Of a DNA stretch of 64,000 nt, positions 19,598-29,023 are shown one piece after another. The notes beneath the pieces were generated by a model. It ran no database searches and was not told the origin of the DNA. It saw only the letters and a program-made list of their open reading frames with translations. Within the stretch, counting starts at the first letter, position 1, and each line of letters starts with the position of its first letter. This DNA comes from Pelagomonas calceolata (taxonomy: Eukaryota; Sar; Pelagophyceae; Pelagomonadales; Pelagomonadaceae): NCBI GenBank assembly GCA_918797485.1, contig CAKKNE010000006.1:372001-436000 (forward strand), written 5' to 3'. The translations under genes and the position numbers were made by a program.

Positions 19598-22291
19598 TCA
19601 CTCGTCCTTCGGGTTGAAGCCCAGGGGAATGCCCAGCGCTCTGAAGAGAGCAACTTGCGCGTTCCACTTTTTCAAATAACCGCCGCCGCCGTCCGGGTTC
19701 GCCGGAGGATAATTAGCAACCGGATGCACGGCGTGGAAGTCCTCCTTGATGCCCACCGTGCCCCTCAGTTCATCATCATCAATATCGCTCCAGTCCCGCG
19801 CGGTGCCGTCGCCGACGATGACCCGATTGTACTCGTTGTCCCCCGTCCACCTTGCAAAATAAGGCTGGCCGCCGTCGTTCTCCAACGCTTTATTGTACCA
19901 GTTGTAGAACTTATATATTAAATCATCACCTTTTCCTGCCTTATTTATTCTGGGAGCACCTAAGTCGTCGATCATGTGCGCCTGGCCCTGCATCACACTG
20001 TAGTCCTCCAGGCCGATGTGGTAGTTCCAGTTGTTCACTAACACCTCTAAGAACTTCGGGACTCCGGGGAACCCCGTAACAGTCGTGAGAATAGGTCCCT
20101 TCGGCAGGTGCTGCCGCAGCAATACTCGTGTCCGCTTCGGCGCAATCGGGACGATGTGGAACTCCTCGTGGAAGCCACTGACGCCGCCGTGCCTTACAAT
20201 ATTCGGCGCGTCAAATCTCACAAGTTTGTTCGGCTTCAGGGCGCCGCGCAGCTTGCCGACGTGGCCCGGTCCTACGTCGTCAGAAAACGCTTTCATCAAT
20301 AAGTTGTCCGTGTTCGACCGCCTCATCCCCAAAGCGGCGATGGGCGGGATCGACCCATCGTGTAAGTGGAAGAGGTGGACGGAGTCGAGGTTGTTCTCGA
20401 CGATGTACTCGAATCCGACCTTGTAATCTAAGACGGTGTCGACGGGGTACGTCGGCGTCGCGTCGGGCACTTTTTGGGGCAGCTTCGACGCGTCGGCCTC
20501 GAGCAGAGGTCCTCGCCACACATAGACAATCCCGTCGACCTCCTCCGCGGCAAATTGCTTCAACGAACAAGCGTTCTTCTTGAGCGTCCCGTCAGGCTTG
20601 AACTGGTCGACGTCAGCCCGGACCCCGTCCTTCCCGAAGGCCCAGCCGTGGTAGAAGCACCGCAAATTCCCGTCATCCCCAACCCTCCCCATGGACATCG
20701 GCGCGGATCGATGCGGACAGGCATCCGCGACGGCGTTTATTTGACCGGAAGCATCCCTGTAAATAACCATCGGTTCTCCAAACAAACGCGTCGCGTAGGG
20801 CGTGTAGCCGAGTTCGTCGAAGTCGTCGCCCTCCTGCCGTTCCAATTGTTTGGAGAAGGCGACGGCGTACCAGGCGTTCTCGAACGTCGGCTTCTTTTGT
20901 AACGCGGCGGCACCATGGGATAAGATCGGTAGGTACGAGACGGTCGTGTCCTGGCGGTCCACGACGAGCTGGTCGTAGATCTGCGAATCTCTCCTAGCAG
21001 CAAAGGCGTAGTGGACCGCGCCGCCCCATCTTGCGCTGTGTTTGAGCAAGTCGAAGTTCGAATCCTCGAAGAAGGCTCTCGCCTCGTGCGTGAAGGGTGA
21101 CGGGAGTAAGGGCTTGAGGTTGTCCGTCAAGACGACTGCACTATCGGGCGACGTCGTCGACGCGAGCAATAAGTCCTGGAACAGCCTTCGCTTGGGGAGG
21201 TCGTCCACATAAAATAGGACAGCTTCCGAGCAGAACAAAGTAGGTCGCTCCTTCGAGAAGCCGGCCGACGTGAGGATATCTAACGGTGTCGCCTTGTCGG
21301 GGTCGCCGGCGTCGTTCAAATCATAAGGTATATAAGAAGGCTTCTTGTAGCTGTCGGAGCCGTGCTCGGCGACCCACGTGTCCCAGAGGCCCGACTTACC
21401 TTTGCAGACGTGGGGCAGGTCGAGCTCGTAGATGTCGCCGTCGATGTCCCTTATTCTTTCAGCGTAGCGCATGGCCCGCGTGTCGAAGCCCGCACCTAGT
21501 AGGACAATTTGGGGCTTTCCTGCGCCACTGTTCTCGACGGCGGCTAAGAACTTGTCGACGGCGGCGTCGATGAACTTCGTTCGACTCGTGACGAATTCGG
21601 CGAAGCGCGCCGCCGGTTTGAGGGCGTCCCACTTGGCGACGTCTCTCGTCAACTTCGGTAACAGATTGTGGGCGACCTTGTCCTCGAGCTCACCCGCATC
21701 ATCGAGCAAAGCGCGGGCCCACAACACTCTAAGGTTCTTGGACGAGTCCTCGATGCCCGACGCGTCGCCGAAGTGCAGCAAATCGAACAAGGCGCCCGTC
21801 ACGGCGTCCGTCGCGTAGCCCAGAGGTGATTGGCTTGCCTCGCCGTCGTCCTGCACCACAGACGCCTCGTCCGCCTCGAAGTCCTCGAAGACCTGGACCA
21901 TGTCGCGCGCGTCCGTGAGGACCTGCGTGGTTCGGGGCGTCGCGGCGATGGCGTGATCGAGCAGTAGTCTCGCTCGCGTCGATGGCGTGGTCGCGGAGCC
22001 TCCCCGCGCCGCGCGCCGGCGCCGCGGCGGCGGCGCGGGCGCGGGCCCGACGTCTACGGCGGGCGCGCGGGCCGTGCGCTTCGACGAAGGTACGGTATGG
22101 TGGTTTCCGGCGCCGGGACGCGCCGGCGCGGCCCGAAGGCTGCTTCTCTTCGTGACCTGTGCCTCGTCGGCGACGGTGGCAGGGTCTTCCGTTGCTACAT
22201 TCAGGCTGACGGCGCGCGGCCGCGGCGCAGGCCTAGCCGGAGCCCAAGCACGCGCCGCCACAGCGAAGGCCAGCACGCCTGCGGCCCGCAT
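19598..22291 (-). CDS. Fusion of a PPM-type methyltransferase and a PAO-like Rieske oxygenase, plastid-type leader
   Basis: About 897 residues from the ATG at 22291, whose leader (MRAAGVLAFAVAARAWAPARP) looks like a signal plus transit sequence. Numbers below count from 22321. Around 170-430 is a methyltransferase of the leucine-carboxyl/PPM family: FVTSRTKFIDAAVDKFL, the SAM loop IVLLGAGFDTRAMRY, DIYELDLPHV and LFCSEAVLFYVDD. From about 480 comes a Rieske non-haem iron oxygenase: AWYAVAFSKQL, CPHRSAPMSMG with CFYHGWAFGKDG (the CxH and CxxH cluster ligands) and NNLDSVHLFHLHDGS, the mononuclear-iron region typical of pheophorbide a oxygenase, TIC55 and chlorophyll(ide) a oxygenase relatives. 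Plastid tetrapyrrole or pigment chemistry is inferred. Residues of about 70-125 look like a read-through intron: the DNA carries two ACGCCATCG signatures and ends CCACGCAG at 21923. Confidence 0.85.
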   Translation of the reverse strand: MRAAGVLAFAVAARAWAPARPAPRPRAVSLNVATEDPATVADEAQVTKRSSLRAAPARPGAGNHHTVPSSKRTARAPAVDVGPAPAPPPRRRRAARGGSATTPSTRARLLLDHAIAATPRTTQVLTDARDMVQVFEDFEADEASVVQDDGEASQSPLGYATDAVTGALFDLLHFGDASGIEDSSKNLRVLWARALLDDAGELEDKVAHNLLPKLTRDVAKWDALKPAARFAEFVTSRTKFIDAAVDKFLAAVENSGAGKPQIVLLGAGFDTRAMRYAERIRDIDGDIYELDLPHVCKGKSGLWDTWVAEHGSDSYKKPSYIPYDLNDAGDPDKATPLDILTSAGFSKERPTLFCSEAVLFYVDDLPKRRLFQDLLLASTTSPDSAVVLTDNLKPLLPSPFTHEARAFFEDSNFDLLKHSARWGGAVHYAFAARRDSQIYDQLVVDRQDTTVSYLPILSHGAAALQKKPTFENAWYAVAFSKQLERQEGDDFDELGYTPYATRLFGEPMVIYRDASGQINAVADACPHRSAPMSMGRVGDDGNLRCFYHGWAFGKDGVRADVDQFKPDGTLKKNACSLKQFAAEEVDGIVYVWRGPLLEADASKLPQKVPDATPTYPVDTVLDYKVGFEYIVENNLDSVHLFHLHDGSIPPIAALGMRRSNTDNLLMKAFSDDVGPGHVGKLRGALKPNKLVRFDAPNIVRHGGVSGFHEEFHIVPIAPKRTRVLLRQHLPKGPILTTVTGFPGVPKFLEVLVNNWNYHIGLEDYSVMQGQAHMIDDLGAPRINKAGKGDDLIYKFYNWYNKALENDGGQPYFARWTGDNEYNRVIVGDGTARDWSDIDDDELRGTVGIKEDFHAVHPVANYPPANPDGGGGYLKKWNAQVALFRALGIPLGFNPKDE

Positions 22292-22717
22292 CTTCGAGCG
22301 TGGAGCGTTGCAGAGGATCACTGGGAGTCAGTTTACAGCAATGGTCTGCCGCGGGGGTCCGTCTTGGCTGCGCAAACAGGAGATTAGATCGAGGATCACC
22401 TCAAAAGCTGCTATGCGATCCTAAAGTTGCTTTTCGTGAAATGTCCTCGCACGGCTCTCAGCGGCTTCACTACGCGTGGCATAATCGCGCAAGACGCCGC
22501 AAAAAAATGTCGGAAAAGGCAAAAAGTATGGGCGTGGTCCAGATCTTCGGCACCCGTCGCGCCACACGCAAGAGCGGTCCATGCGGCGCCGACGGGGCGT
22601 CTGAACGTCTCCGCCGGAGGCCTTTCTCTGAAGTCTAGCGGCGCTCTCAAAGTTGAGTGGGGCAGCAGCGCCATCTCTTGGGCAAGAGAGGGCTCAATTG
22701 AAGCGGACCTAGCCACA
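22292..22717. promoter_or_regulatory. Divergent region between the Rieske fusion and the low-complexity protein gene
   Basis: About 425 bp. The plus-strand frame of the next gene is open from 22427 but without domain features before the ATG at 22718. No shared motif found. Confidence 0.35.
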
Positions 22718-24085
22718 ATGGAGGACGAGCAGCCCGCGGCCGCACCGATCGTCGGCGAGGAGCTGCCCGGCGAGGCCGAGCTCCAGCTCGAGGTGGGGCA
22801 GGAGCCCGCGGCTCTGGAGGAGCTGGGGGCAGCGCCGAGCCCGGCCCGGGGCGCCGTCATCATGTCCCGCGGCCTGCGGACGCGCGACGGCGACTCGCTG
22901 CTCGTGCGGTTTGTGAACCACGAGGGGTGGCTGGAAGCGCGGGCCTTGGACTGCTCGGGTGGAAAGGTCGGGCGCGTCGTGCTGTGCGGCATTGCGGACG
23001 ACGACGCCGCGGCGCAGCGGCGCCTCTGCGAGGAGCTCGCGCCTCGATTGATCGTGCGGGACGGGACGTTGGCGCTGGGCGACGCGCCGCGGCCGGCGGA
23101 CGAGGGCAGCGTGGCGGACAGCGTCCAGCTCGCCGAGGCGCCGGCGCCCGCGCCGCTCGTCGAAGCGCCGGCGCCGGCGCTCAACGCCGCCGCGCCGGCG
23201 CCCGCTCCATCAGCGGCCGAGGCGCCCGTGCCGGCGGCCGAGGCGCCGGCGCCCGCGGCGCCCGAGGAGCCTGAGGCACCGGCGGCGCCCGCGGAGCAGC
23301 CGGTCGAGGCGCCCCCGACCCCGCCAAGGCTCTCCGTGCGCTTCAAGGAGACGGTCACGTTCCAGAGCGCCCGCTTCGGCGCCATCGACGCCGTCGACGG
23401 CGCGCACGCCGGCGCGGCCAACGCCTTCGGATTTGAATCAAAAGAATACGACGACGAGGACCCGACATCGCCAGCAGCACTGGTGCGGCGCGCGGCGGCG
23501 GCCGCGACGGTGGCTGATTTAGCTATGATGCGCGCCAGCATCGCACTAACACGTGCAAAGGAGGCTTCCAGCGGCGCGAACCTCGCGCACCACCGCGACA
23601 ACCGGAGCATGTGGACGGGCCTCGTCGCGACGGCGTCGGCCAAGGCGAAGTGGAAGGCTCTTAGTAAACGCAAGAGCCGCGTGACGGCGCTGCCGCCGGC
23701 TCGAAGCTACGACACGACGCCTACCATGAGACGGCGCCAGCGCGACCGGGAAGCGATGAAGAGATGGTGGGCCGCCGACGCGCCGCCCTGGGAGCGCGAC
23801 GTCACGGCGGCGCTCGCGGTGCGGACCGCACCGGCGCCGCTCATGAGGGTGCCGCGGCCCGCGTCGGCCGCCGTCGACATCGGCGCGATCGCGGCCGCCG
23901 CCGTGCCGCGCCTCCGGCCGAAAACGGCGCCGGTGCCGCGCCAGGTCGTTTCGCGACGGCCGGCGCCGCGGAAACCGGCGCCGGCGCCAGATGGCGCCTG
24001 GCCCCTGCCTCACTTACTACGGCCGCGCGTCGCGCGGCACCGCGAGGCGATGGAGTCCATGCGGCGGACGTATCGGTGCCCCTAA
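22718..24085 (+). CDS. Low-complexity Ala/Pro-rich protein, unknown
   Basis: 455 residues from ATG 22718 (MEDEQPAAAPIVGEELPG). A small folded segment is possible near residues 45-125 (RGLRTRDGDSLLVRFVNHEG, ALDCSGGKVGRVVLCGI). Next is an Ala/Pro/Glu tract built from EAPAPAP units, then LSVRFKETVTFQSARFGAID, two Ala/Arg helices, and a basic, proline-containing tail with several KPAPAP and RRPAPRK segments. No catalytic motif. The EAPAPAP tract and the 30 bp before it match exon 2 of the DUF285 gene at 16.2 kb. The frame and codon pattern stay coherent for the whole length, so I accept it as a gene. Confidence 0.6.
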   Translation: MEDEQPAAAPIVGEELPGEAELQLEVGQEPAALEELGAAPSPARGAVIMSRGLRTRDGDSLLVRFVNHEGWLEARALDCSGGKVGRVVLCGIADDDAAAQRRLCEELAPRLIVRDGTLALGDAPRPADEGSVADSVQLAEAPAPAPLVEAPAPALNAAAPAPAPSAAEAPVPAAEAPAPAAPEEPEAPAAPAEQPVEAPPTPPRLSVRFKETVTFQSARFGAIDAVDGAHAGAANAFGFESKEYDDEDPTSPAALVRRAAAAATVADLAMMRASIALTRAKEASSGANLAHHRDNRSMWTGLVATASAKAKWKALSKRKSRVTALPPARSYDTTPTMRRRQRDREAMKRWWAADAPPWERDVTAALAVRTAPAPLMRVPRPASAAVDIGAIAAAAVPRLRPKTAPVPRQVVSRRPAPRKPAPAPDGAWPLPHLLRPRVARHREAMESMRRTYRCP

Positions 24086-24446
24086 CACTACGGTTTTTAT
24101 TCTACAGTGTGCGACATCTGGCGTTGTTTCTAGATCGCGTCGACGGCGCGGGAGGAGTAGCGTTCGATATCGTTGTATTGTTACGTTGCTAGGACTAGTG
24201 GGGCGGCCCCCCTGGGCGGTGCGCCGTCCTATTTGCGGAGCTAGTGTGTTTAAGTTCACGCTAGGTTCGGCAAAGGGCCACTTTTTGGCTTGGAGCAAGC
24301 CAGGCTCCCCATAGGTCTAGAAAACGCGCAACGAGCAGTCGGAGTGAGTGCTGCTGCTGCGCCCGAGAAGTTGAGACATCATCCAACGGTGAGCGAGCTG
24401 AGCGAGCACCAGTGCTGGAGCCACACTGAGTGCCACCGCAAAAACG
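24086..24446. other. Intergenic spacer, tandem genes
   Basis: About 360 bp between two plus-strand genes. It is more AT-rich than neighbours. It contains GCTAGTGTGTTTAAG near 24240, a partial match to the promoter motif. Confidence 0.35.
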
Positions 24447-26459
24447 ATGCCCTACCCGCCCCCACCGCCCGCGGAACCCACGAAAACAACGCCACCAATA
24501 GCCTTCGTGCAACGATTACGCAACCGCGCGGCCTGCCTCTGCTGCGCGCGCTGCGGCGCCTTCGCGGGAAATGACGCGCTGGTCCAGTGCGCCGCACCGT
24601 CGATACCACGAGACGGCGCGTCGCTCGCCGACGCACTGAAAGAATTGAAGATAAAGCACCGTTCTCATGGTGTTGTCTTCTGCGGCTGCGGTGCTGTTTT
24701 TTGTTCAGAAGCATGTCTCGACGACGACGAGGCGCACGCGCTGCACTGCTGCGGGCCGCGCGCCGAGGGAGATCCGGTCGTGGCGTTCCGTGCATCAATC
24801 TGCGGGCTGCCCTACGCCGACGAGGTTTTGCTGGCCGTCGCGGTCGCGTGCGCGGCGGTCAATGACTCAGAAAGCGAGGCGGCCGCGTGGGTCGAGTTCG
24901 CGCTCTCCGCGTTTGACGCGTCTTCGGAAGACATCCCGTGGGCTAAATTGATCGAGGGCGTGCCCGCTTTGGAGTCTTTAGGTGTAGAGGGCCTGAAACG
25001 CGTGTACGGACGAGTGAGAGAAGAGGCCCTCTCAATCACGCGCGAGAGCCCGCTCGTGGCGAGGTGCCGCGCCTGCACGGACGCCAAGGACCAATCAATT
25101 CTTGTAGAATTCGCGCGGCAAGACGACTACGACGAGGACGAGTCGGATGAGCCACCGGAGGACACGTCGCGCGCGGCCTTGGCGGTCGCGGCGGCCTTCG
25201 CCGACGAGACGAGCAGTAGTGATGAGGAAGCAACCGAGGAGTCCTTCGCGAGCGTCGCGGCGGACGCGGAGGCGCGCTTCGAGCCGCTCGAAGTGCTTGT
25301 CTTGAGCGAGGCGCGGCCCCACGCCTGCGCGCCTACTTATACATTGAGTGCTAACTCAAAGTCGGCCCCCCTCACGTTACTGGAGAAGCGCGTCGCGCCG
25401 GGGCCCGCCACTTTATCGAGGGTCGACACGGTTCTGGAACGGGAGGACCGCTTGGAATGGCTCAAGATGAAGGGCCTCGAGTGCGATTGTTCAAGGTGCC
25501 GCTTCGAAAACGGCGAGAGCGTCTCCAGTACTTTGTTACGGGCCGTCGCGGCGTGCGCCGAGCGCGACGGGAGGTTCGAGGACGCTTTACGAGCGCACGG
25601 CGCCGTCCTCGCAGAGGACCCGAGTGATGGCGACGCGTTGTATGGGCGAGCTCGAGTGCACGGCTGGTCGGACAAGTGGGGGATTGAACGACGGTTATTG
25701 GAGGAAGCGATCGCGCTCGCGCCCGACCATCCTGATATAAGGAAAGCGGTAAACACCAGAGACGCGTACCACGCCGGGGCCTGTTCGTCTAGAACCTTTG
25801 GATTTGAGACCATCTCCCGTGGAGGCGTGAGCGTGTGGTCCTCGAATAGCGTCGTCTCTTCAGAAGCGTGCGCGACGGCGATCGAGCTCGCCGAGGCCCA
25901 CGCTTCTGCCACAGATGGCTGGACGACGGCGAGGCACTTCGCGGTCCCGACGACGGACCTACCGGTCCACGCATCTCCCGATCTCCTGAAGTGGTTCAAC
26001 GCTTGTCTGAAAGATGCCATCTTCCCGGCGGTCGCTCAAGTGACCGGGGCTTCTTCGGAAAAGCTAAGGGTCATCGACGCGTTTGTCGTCCGTTACGACG
26101 CGAGCAAACAGAAAGCATTACCGCTCCATAGCGACCAGTCGGAGTATTCCATTACATTACCATTGAACGATCGGTCGCAATACGAGGGCGGCGGCACGTA
26201 TTTTGCTGCCTTAGATGAAGCGGTGAACTGCGACACCGGCGGATTGGTCGTCTTCCCCGGCGCGCTGTACCACGCCGGCGCGCCTACCACCAAAGGTCGA
26301 AGGTACGTCATTGTCGCATTTTTATTTGAGGATAGAGATCAGGATGAACTGGAGAGGCGATTGGACGGCGCGGACCGAAAGCTGGATGGAGGCGCTGGGT
26401 TCGCGGACGATAGCGAGGACGACCTCAGTCGATTGTTAGCGAACATGAACGACCAATAA
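24447..26459 (+). CDS. SMYD-like zinc/TPR protein fused to a 2-oxoglutarate Fe(II) dioxygenase
   Basis: 670 residues. The N-terminus has paired cysteines (CLCCARCGAF, FCGCGAVFCSEACLDDDEAH) like the zinc part of SMYD proteins, a helical middle, an acidic linker and LECDCSRCRFENG, the post-SET-type cysteine cluster of SMYD proteins. I do not see a complete SET catalytic core (no clear NHxC), so methyltransferase activity is doubtful. A TPR-like helical stretch follows (RDGRFEDALRAHGAVLAEDP). From about residue 475 is a prolyl-4-hydroxylase-type domain: WSSNSVVSSEACATAIELAE, the iron ligands in LPLHSDQSEYSITLPLN and GALYHAG, and the 2-oxoglutarate arginine in GRRYVIVAFLF. Likely a protein hydroxylase with a zinc/TPR targeting module. 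Its stop is 6 bp from the stop of the convergent gene. Confidence 0.82.
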   Translation: MPYPPPPPAEPTKTTPPIAFVQRLRNRAACLCCARCGAFAGNDALVQCAAPSIPRDGASLADALKELKIKHRSHGVVFCGCGAVFCSEACLDDDEAHALHCCGPRAEGDPVVAFRASICGLPYADEVLLAVAVACAAVNDSESEAAAWVEFALSAFDASSEDIPWAKLIEGVPALESLGVEGLKRVYGRVREEALSITRESPLVARCRACTDAKDQSILVEFARQDDYDEDESDEPPEDTSRAALAVAAAFADETSSSDEEATEESFASVAADAEARFEPLEVLVLSEARPHACAPTYTLSANSKSAPLTLLEKRVAPGPATLSRVDTVLEREDRLEWLKMKGLECDCSRCRFENGESVSSTLLRAVAACAERDGRFEDALRAHGAVLAEDPSDGDALYGRARVHGWSDKWGIERRLLEEAIALAPDHPDIRKAVNTRDAYHAGACSSRTFGFETISRGGVSVWSSNSVVSSEACATAIELAEAHASATDGWTTARHFAVPTTDLPVHASPDLLKWFNACLKDAIFPAVAQVTGASSEKLRVIDAFVVRYDASKQKALPLHSDQSEYSITLPLNDRSQYEGGGTYFAALDEAVNCDTGGLVVFPGALYHAGAPTTKGRRYVIVAFLFEDRDQDELERRLDGADRKLDGGAGFADDSEDDLSRLLANMNDQ

Positions 26460-26465
26460 TTATTT

Positions 26466-28670
26466 TTAACTTATAGCATCTAGAGCCTTTGATGTTCGCG
26501 CCACGAGCCAGGTCGCCGCGTTGATATCCTTGTTGTAGGAGTTGCGGTTCCAGATTTTTGAGCCTCTCTCCAACTCCGCCGGCGACGCGTCGATGCGCGG
26601 CCAGAGGTACGAGAAGACGAACCGCGCCTTGTCGACGACGGCGACCTCGAATTGCTGTTTAAATGCATCGCCGTCGATGTCGCGTAACGTGGCGAACTCC
26701 GCGAGGTACAGATCGACGAGGGCCCCATCTAACAGCGACCCGTCTTCACTCAACAGTTCGGAGCCGGCCACCGACGCCGTCAGAAAATGTGCGAGGTCGG
26801 TGGCAGCAAGTCCATCGCCCACATACTGAAAATCCAACAGAGCCACGTCGTCTCCTCTGACGAGCACGTTCGCGGCCTTCAGATCGCCGTGAATCAACGT
26901 GCGCCACTCTTCCACATCAGTACAGTCGTCGTGGGCGAAGGGGTGCGCCTCCCGCCCAGCGGCCACGGCCGCGCGCTGGACGCGGCCCCCGATCGATTCA
27001 AGATCGAGGTCCCGCGTCGCCGGCGAGGCCTCGAGCACGCTCCGGAAGTTGTCGAGCAACCGCGGCCACGCGGCCTCGACAGCACTCTCGAACTGCTCGG
27101 CGTTCTGATAGGCGGGTTGCCAGTGGCCGCCGCAGCGCCACTTTTCGTCCGGGCGCGGCCTCCGCGCCGCCTCGGAAAAGTGCGCGTGGAAGCGGGCCAG
27201 CGCCTTCAGCGTCGCGCGCAGGTCGTCTCCCGCGAGCAGGTTGCTCTGCCGGTAGCCGTCGTCGGGCGAGAAATCCCTCAGGAAGAGCAGCGACGCGGCG
27301 TCCAAGGGGTCGTCGGTCGGCGTGTCGACCGTCGCGGACAGCACCGTCGGCACCTGGACGCCAATGGCGGCCAGTCCCTTCGCCGCGTCCGACGAGAGGA
27401 ACGCCGCCTCGACGCGGAAGGATGCGACATCTCTCCGCAACTTCTGCGGCTGCGCCGTCGCCTTCTTCACGGCTGCGGGTAGCTCCCGCATCTTCACGCG
27501 TTTCAGGAACACCGACGTGTCCGCGACGCGCAGGCGGCAACCGGCAGACAAAGCGCCGCGGAAGGCCTCAGCCTCGGGCGCCTGGTAAGTAGACGCTGCC
27601 ACGCCCGCAGCTTCCGCGACCGTTGCGACGGCGAGCGGCGCCCCGGTTAAGTCGCGAGCTATGTCGGCGGCATGGGAAGAACCTCGAATACCGTAGCGCT
27701 CGAGGACCGCCAGGGCGCGGGCGTCGCGCCGCAGCGTCGCGCAGGCGGCGTCGTGGGCCTTGGACGCGCGTGCCGACGACGCGATGACGCCCAGCGTGTT
27801 CCCGACGGCGCCCGTGTAGGACAGCGGGGCGCCGAAGTAGTCCGTGACCCTGCCGCCGGCGGCGAGGATGGCGGCGGAAGGCGCGCAGGTGTCCCAGGCC
27901 GACGTTTTGCAGTGGAGAATTGCCACGTCCGCTTCTCCCTCGGCGACGCTTTTTAGTTTGTTGCCCGCGGCGCCGCGCACCGCGAAGTCCGCGCCCGGGA
28001 AGGCCTCGACGCCTGCCGCCTGGGCCGCGTCGGAGCCGTCGCCCGCGATTACCAGTAGCGTCTCGCTGTCGCGTTTCAGCGCTCGCGGCGCGTCAGAGGG
28101 ACCCACGGACCCGCGAGAAGTAGCGTAAATGACGCGCGGCGGCCCGCCGTCCGCGGGAAACGGCAGGCCGACGGCACCACACACGGGCGCGTCGCCCACG
28201 GCGACGCCGACGAGGCACTGCACGGCGTCGAGGCGCCCCTCGACGAATTCTCTAGTACCATCCAACGGGTCGACGAAAATGCGCGCCTTCGACAAATCCA
28301 CGCTCGTGGTACATTCCCAGTCCAGTAGGGCGTCGTCGAGTGGTTTGTCGAGTTCGTGATCCTCATCGAGCGCGGCCTCGTCCTCCTCGCCGACAATCGT
28401 CAGGCCCGGCCACGCCTTTGAGAGCGCGCCGACGACGGCGGCCTGCGCCGCGAGGTCGGCTGCTGTCAACGCGGATTTCGCGTCGCCTGCTATTTTGAGC
28501 GTCGCGTCGGTGGCGCCGGACTCCTGGACGCGTCGTATGCGGTCGCAGCCCCGCGCCGCCGCATCGATGCAGGTGCTCAGGAGCTTGTGGAGCGGGACGG
28601 TTTGTGGCTGCAGCGATGCGGCCATTGCAACGCAGCAGAGTGCTGCGGCAAGCCGCATCGATGCACGCAA
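26466..28670 (-). CDS. Fusion of a 3'(2'),5'-bisphosphate nucleotidase/IMPase domain and a choline-kinase-like phosphotransferase
   Basis: 734 residues. The leader (MRLAAALCCVAMAASLQP) looks like a signal peptide. The first 320 residues are an inositol-monophosphatase superfamily enzyme with all metal ligands: KSALTAADLAAQ, IVGEEDE (94-97), DPLDGTREF (134-142) and WDTCAPSAAILAAGG. The TREF variant and insertion pattern favour the BPNT1 (3'-phosphoadenosine phosphate) group. Residues 380-734 resemble the aminoglycoside/ecdysteroid-kinase fold: LLFLRDFSPDDGYRQSNLL, LARFHAHFSEAA, the catalytic loop LIHGDLKAANVLVRG, the metal-binding VALLDFQYVGDGLAATDLAH. The combination suggests coupled nucleotide or sugar phosphate turnover, but substrates are not determinable. 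Convergent with the dioxygenase fusion gene. Confidence 0.85.
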   Translation of the reverse strand: MRASMRLAAALCCVAMAASLQPQTVPLHKLLSTCIDAAARGCDRIRRVQESGATDATLKIAGDAKSALTAADLAAQAAVVGALSKAWPGLTIVGEEDEAALDEDHELDKPLDDALLDWECTTSVDLSKARIFVDPLDGTREFVEGRLDAVQCLVGVAVGDAPVCGAVGLPFPADGGPPRVIYATSRGSVGPSDAPRALKRDSETLLVIAGDGSDAAQAAGVEAFPGADFAVRGAAGNKLKSVAEGEADVAILHCKTSAWDTCAPSAAILAAGGRVTDYFGAPLSYTGAVGNTLGVIASSARASKAHDAACATLRRDARALAVLERYGIRGSSHAADIARDLTGAPLAVATVAEAAGVAASTYQAPEAEAFRGALSAGCRLRVADTSVFLKRVKMRELPAAVKKATAQPQKLRRDVASFRVEAAFLSSDAAKGLAAIGVQVPTVLSATVDTPTDDPLDAASLLFLRDFSPDDGYRQSNLLAGDDLRATLKALARFHAHFSEAARRPRPDEKWRCGGHWQPAYQNAEQFESAVEAAWPRLLDNFRSVLEASPATRDLDLESIGGRVQRAAVAAGREAHPFAHDDCTDVEEWRTLIHGDLKAANVLVRGDDVALLDFQYVGDGLAATDLAHFLTASVAGSELLSEDGSLLDGALVDLYLAEFATLRDIDGDAFKQQFEVAVVDKARFVFSYLWPRIDASPAELERGSKIWNRNSYNKDINAATWLVARTSKALDAIS

Positions 28671-29023
28671 CGATTGGTCTTGCTAGGCAACCGCTACGCG
28701 CGACGTATTCACAGTGTGATCTCGCTGCTGCAGGAGAGCGGCAAGTCAATTTGTGATAGTGCTCCGCTGCGCCGTGATCTATCGCACGCGGTGGTTGCAA
28801 GAGACGTAACGCACTGCTTGGAAGCCATAAACGCTGCGCCGCCGTCCCGCGCACAAAGCTAACCACAGCACTGCTGCCTGCACAGTGTGCTGCCAGTCAC
28901 CTCCGCGAACGACGCGTTGTGCGGAAAGAGCTGCTGTGCTGGCGCTCTACGAACCGTGCGGAGCGGTGCGGAGATCAACCGCTGCACGCCATCGACGCGA
29001 AGTTGTGAGACGACCGAGACGGC
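28671..29023. promoter_or_regulatory. Divergent promoter region between the nucleotidase fusion and the SENP8-like gene
   Basis: About 350 bp. Near 28965-29005 the sequence GGAGATCAACCGCTGC then ACGCCATCGACGCG resembles an introner end plus its internal signature, so a relic or a 5' leader intron may lie just upstream of the SENP8-like ATG. Confidence 0.4.
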
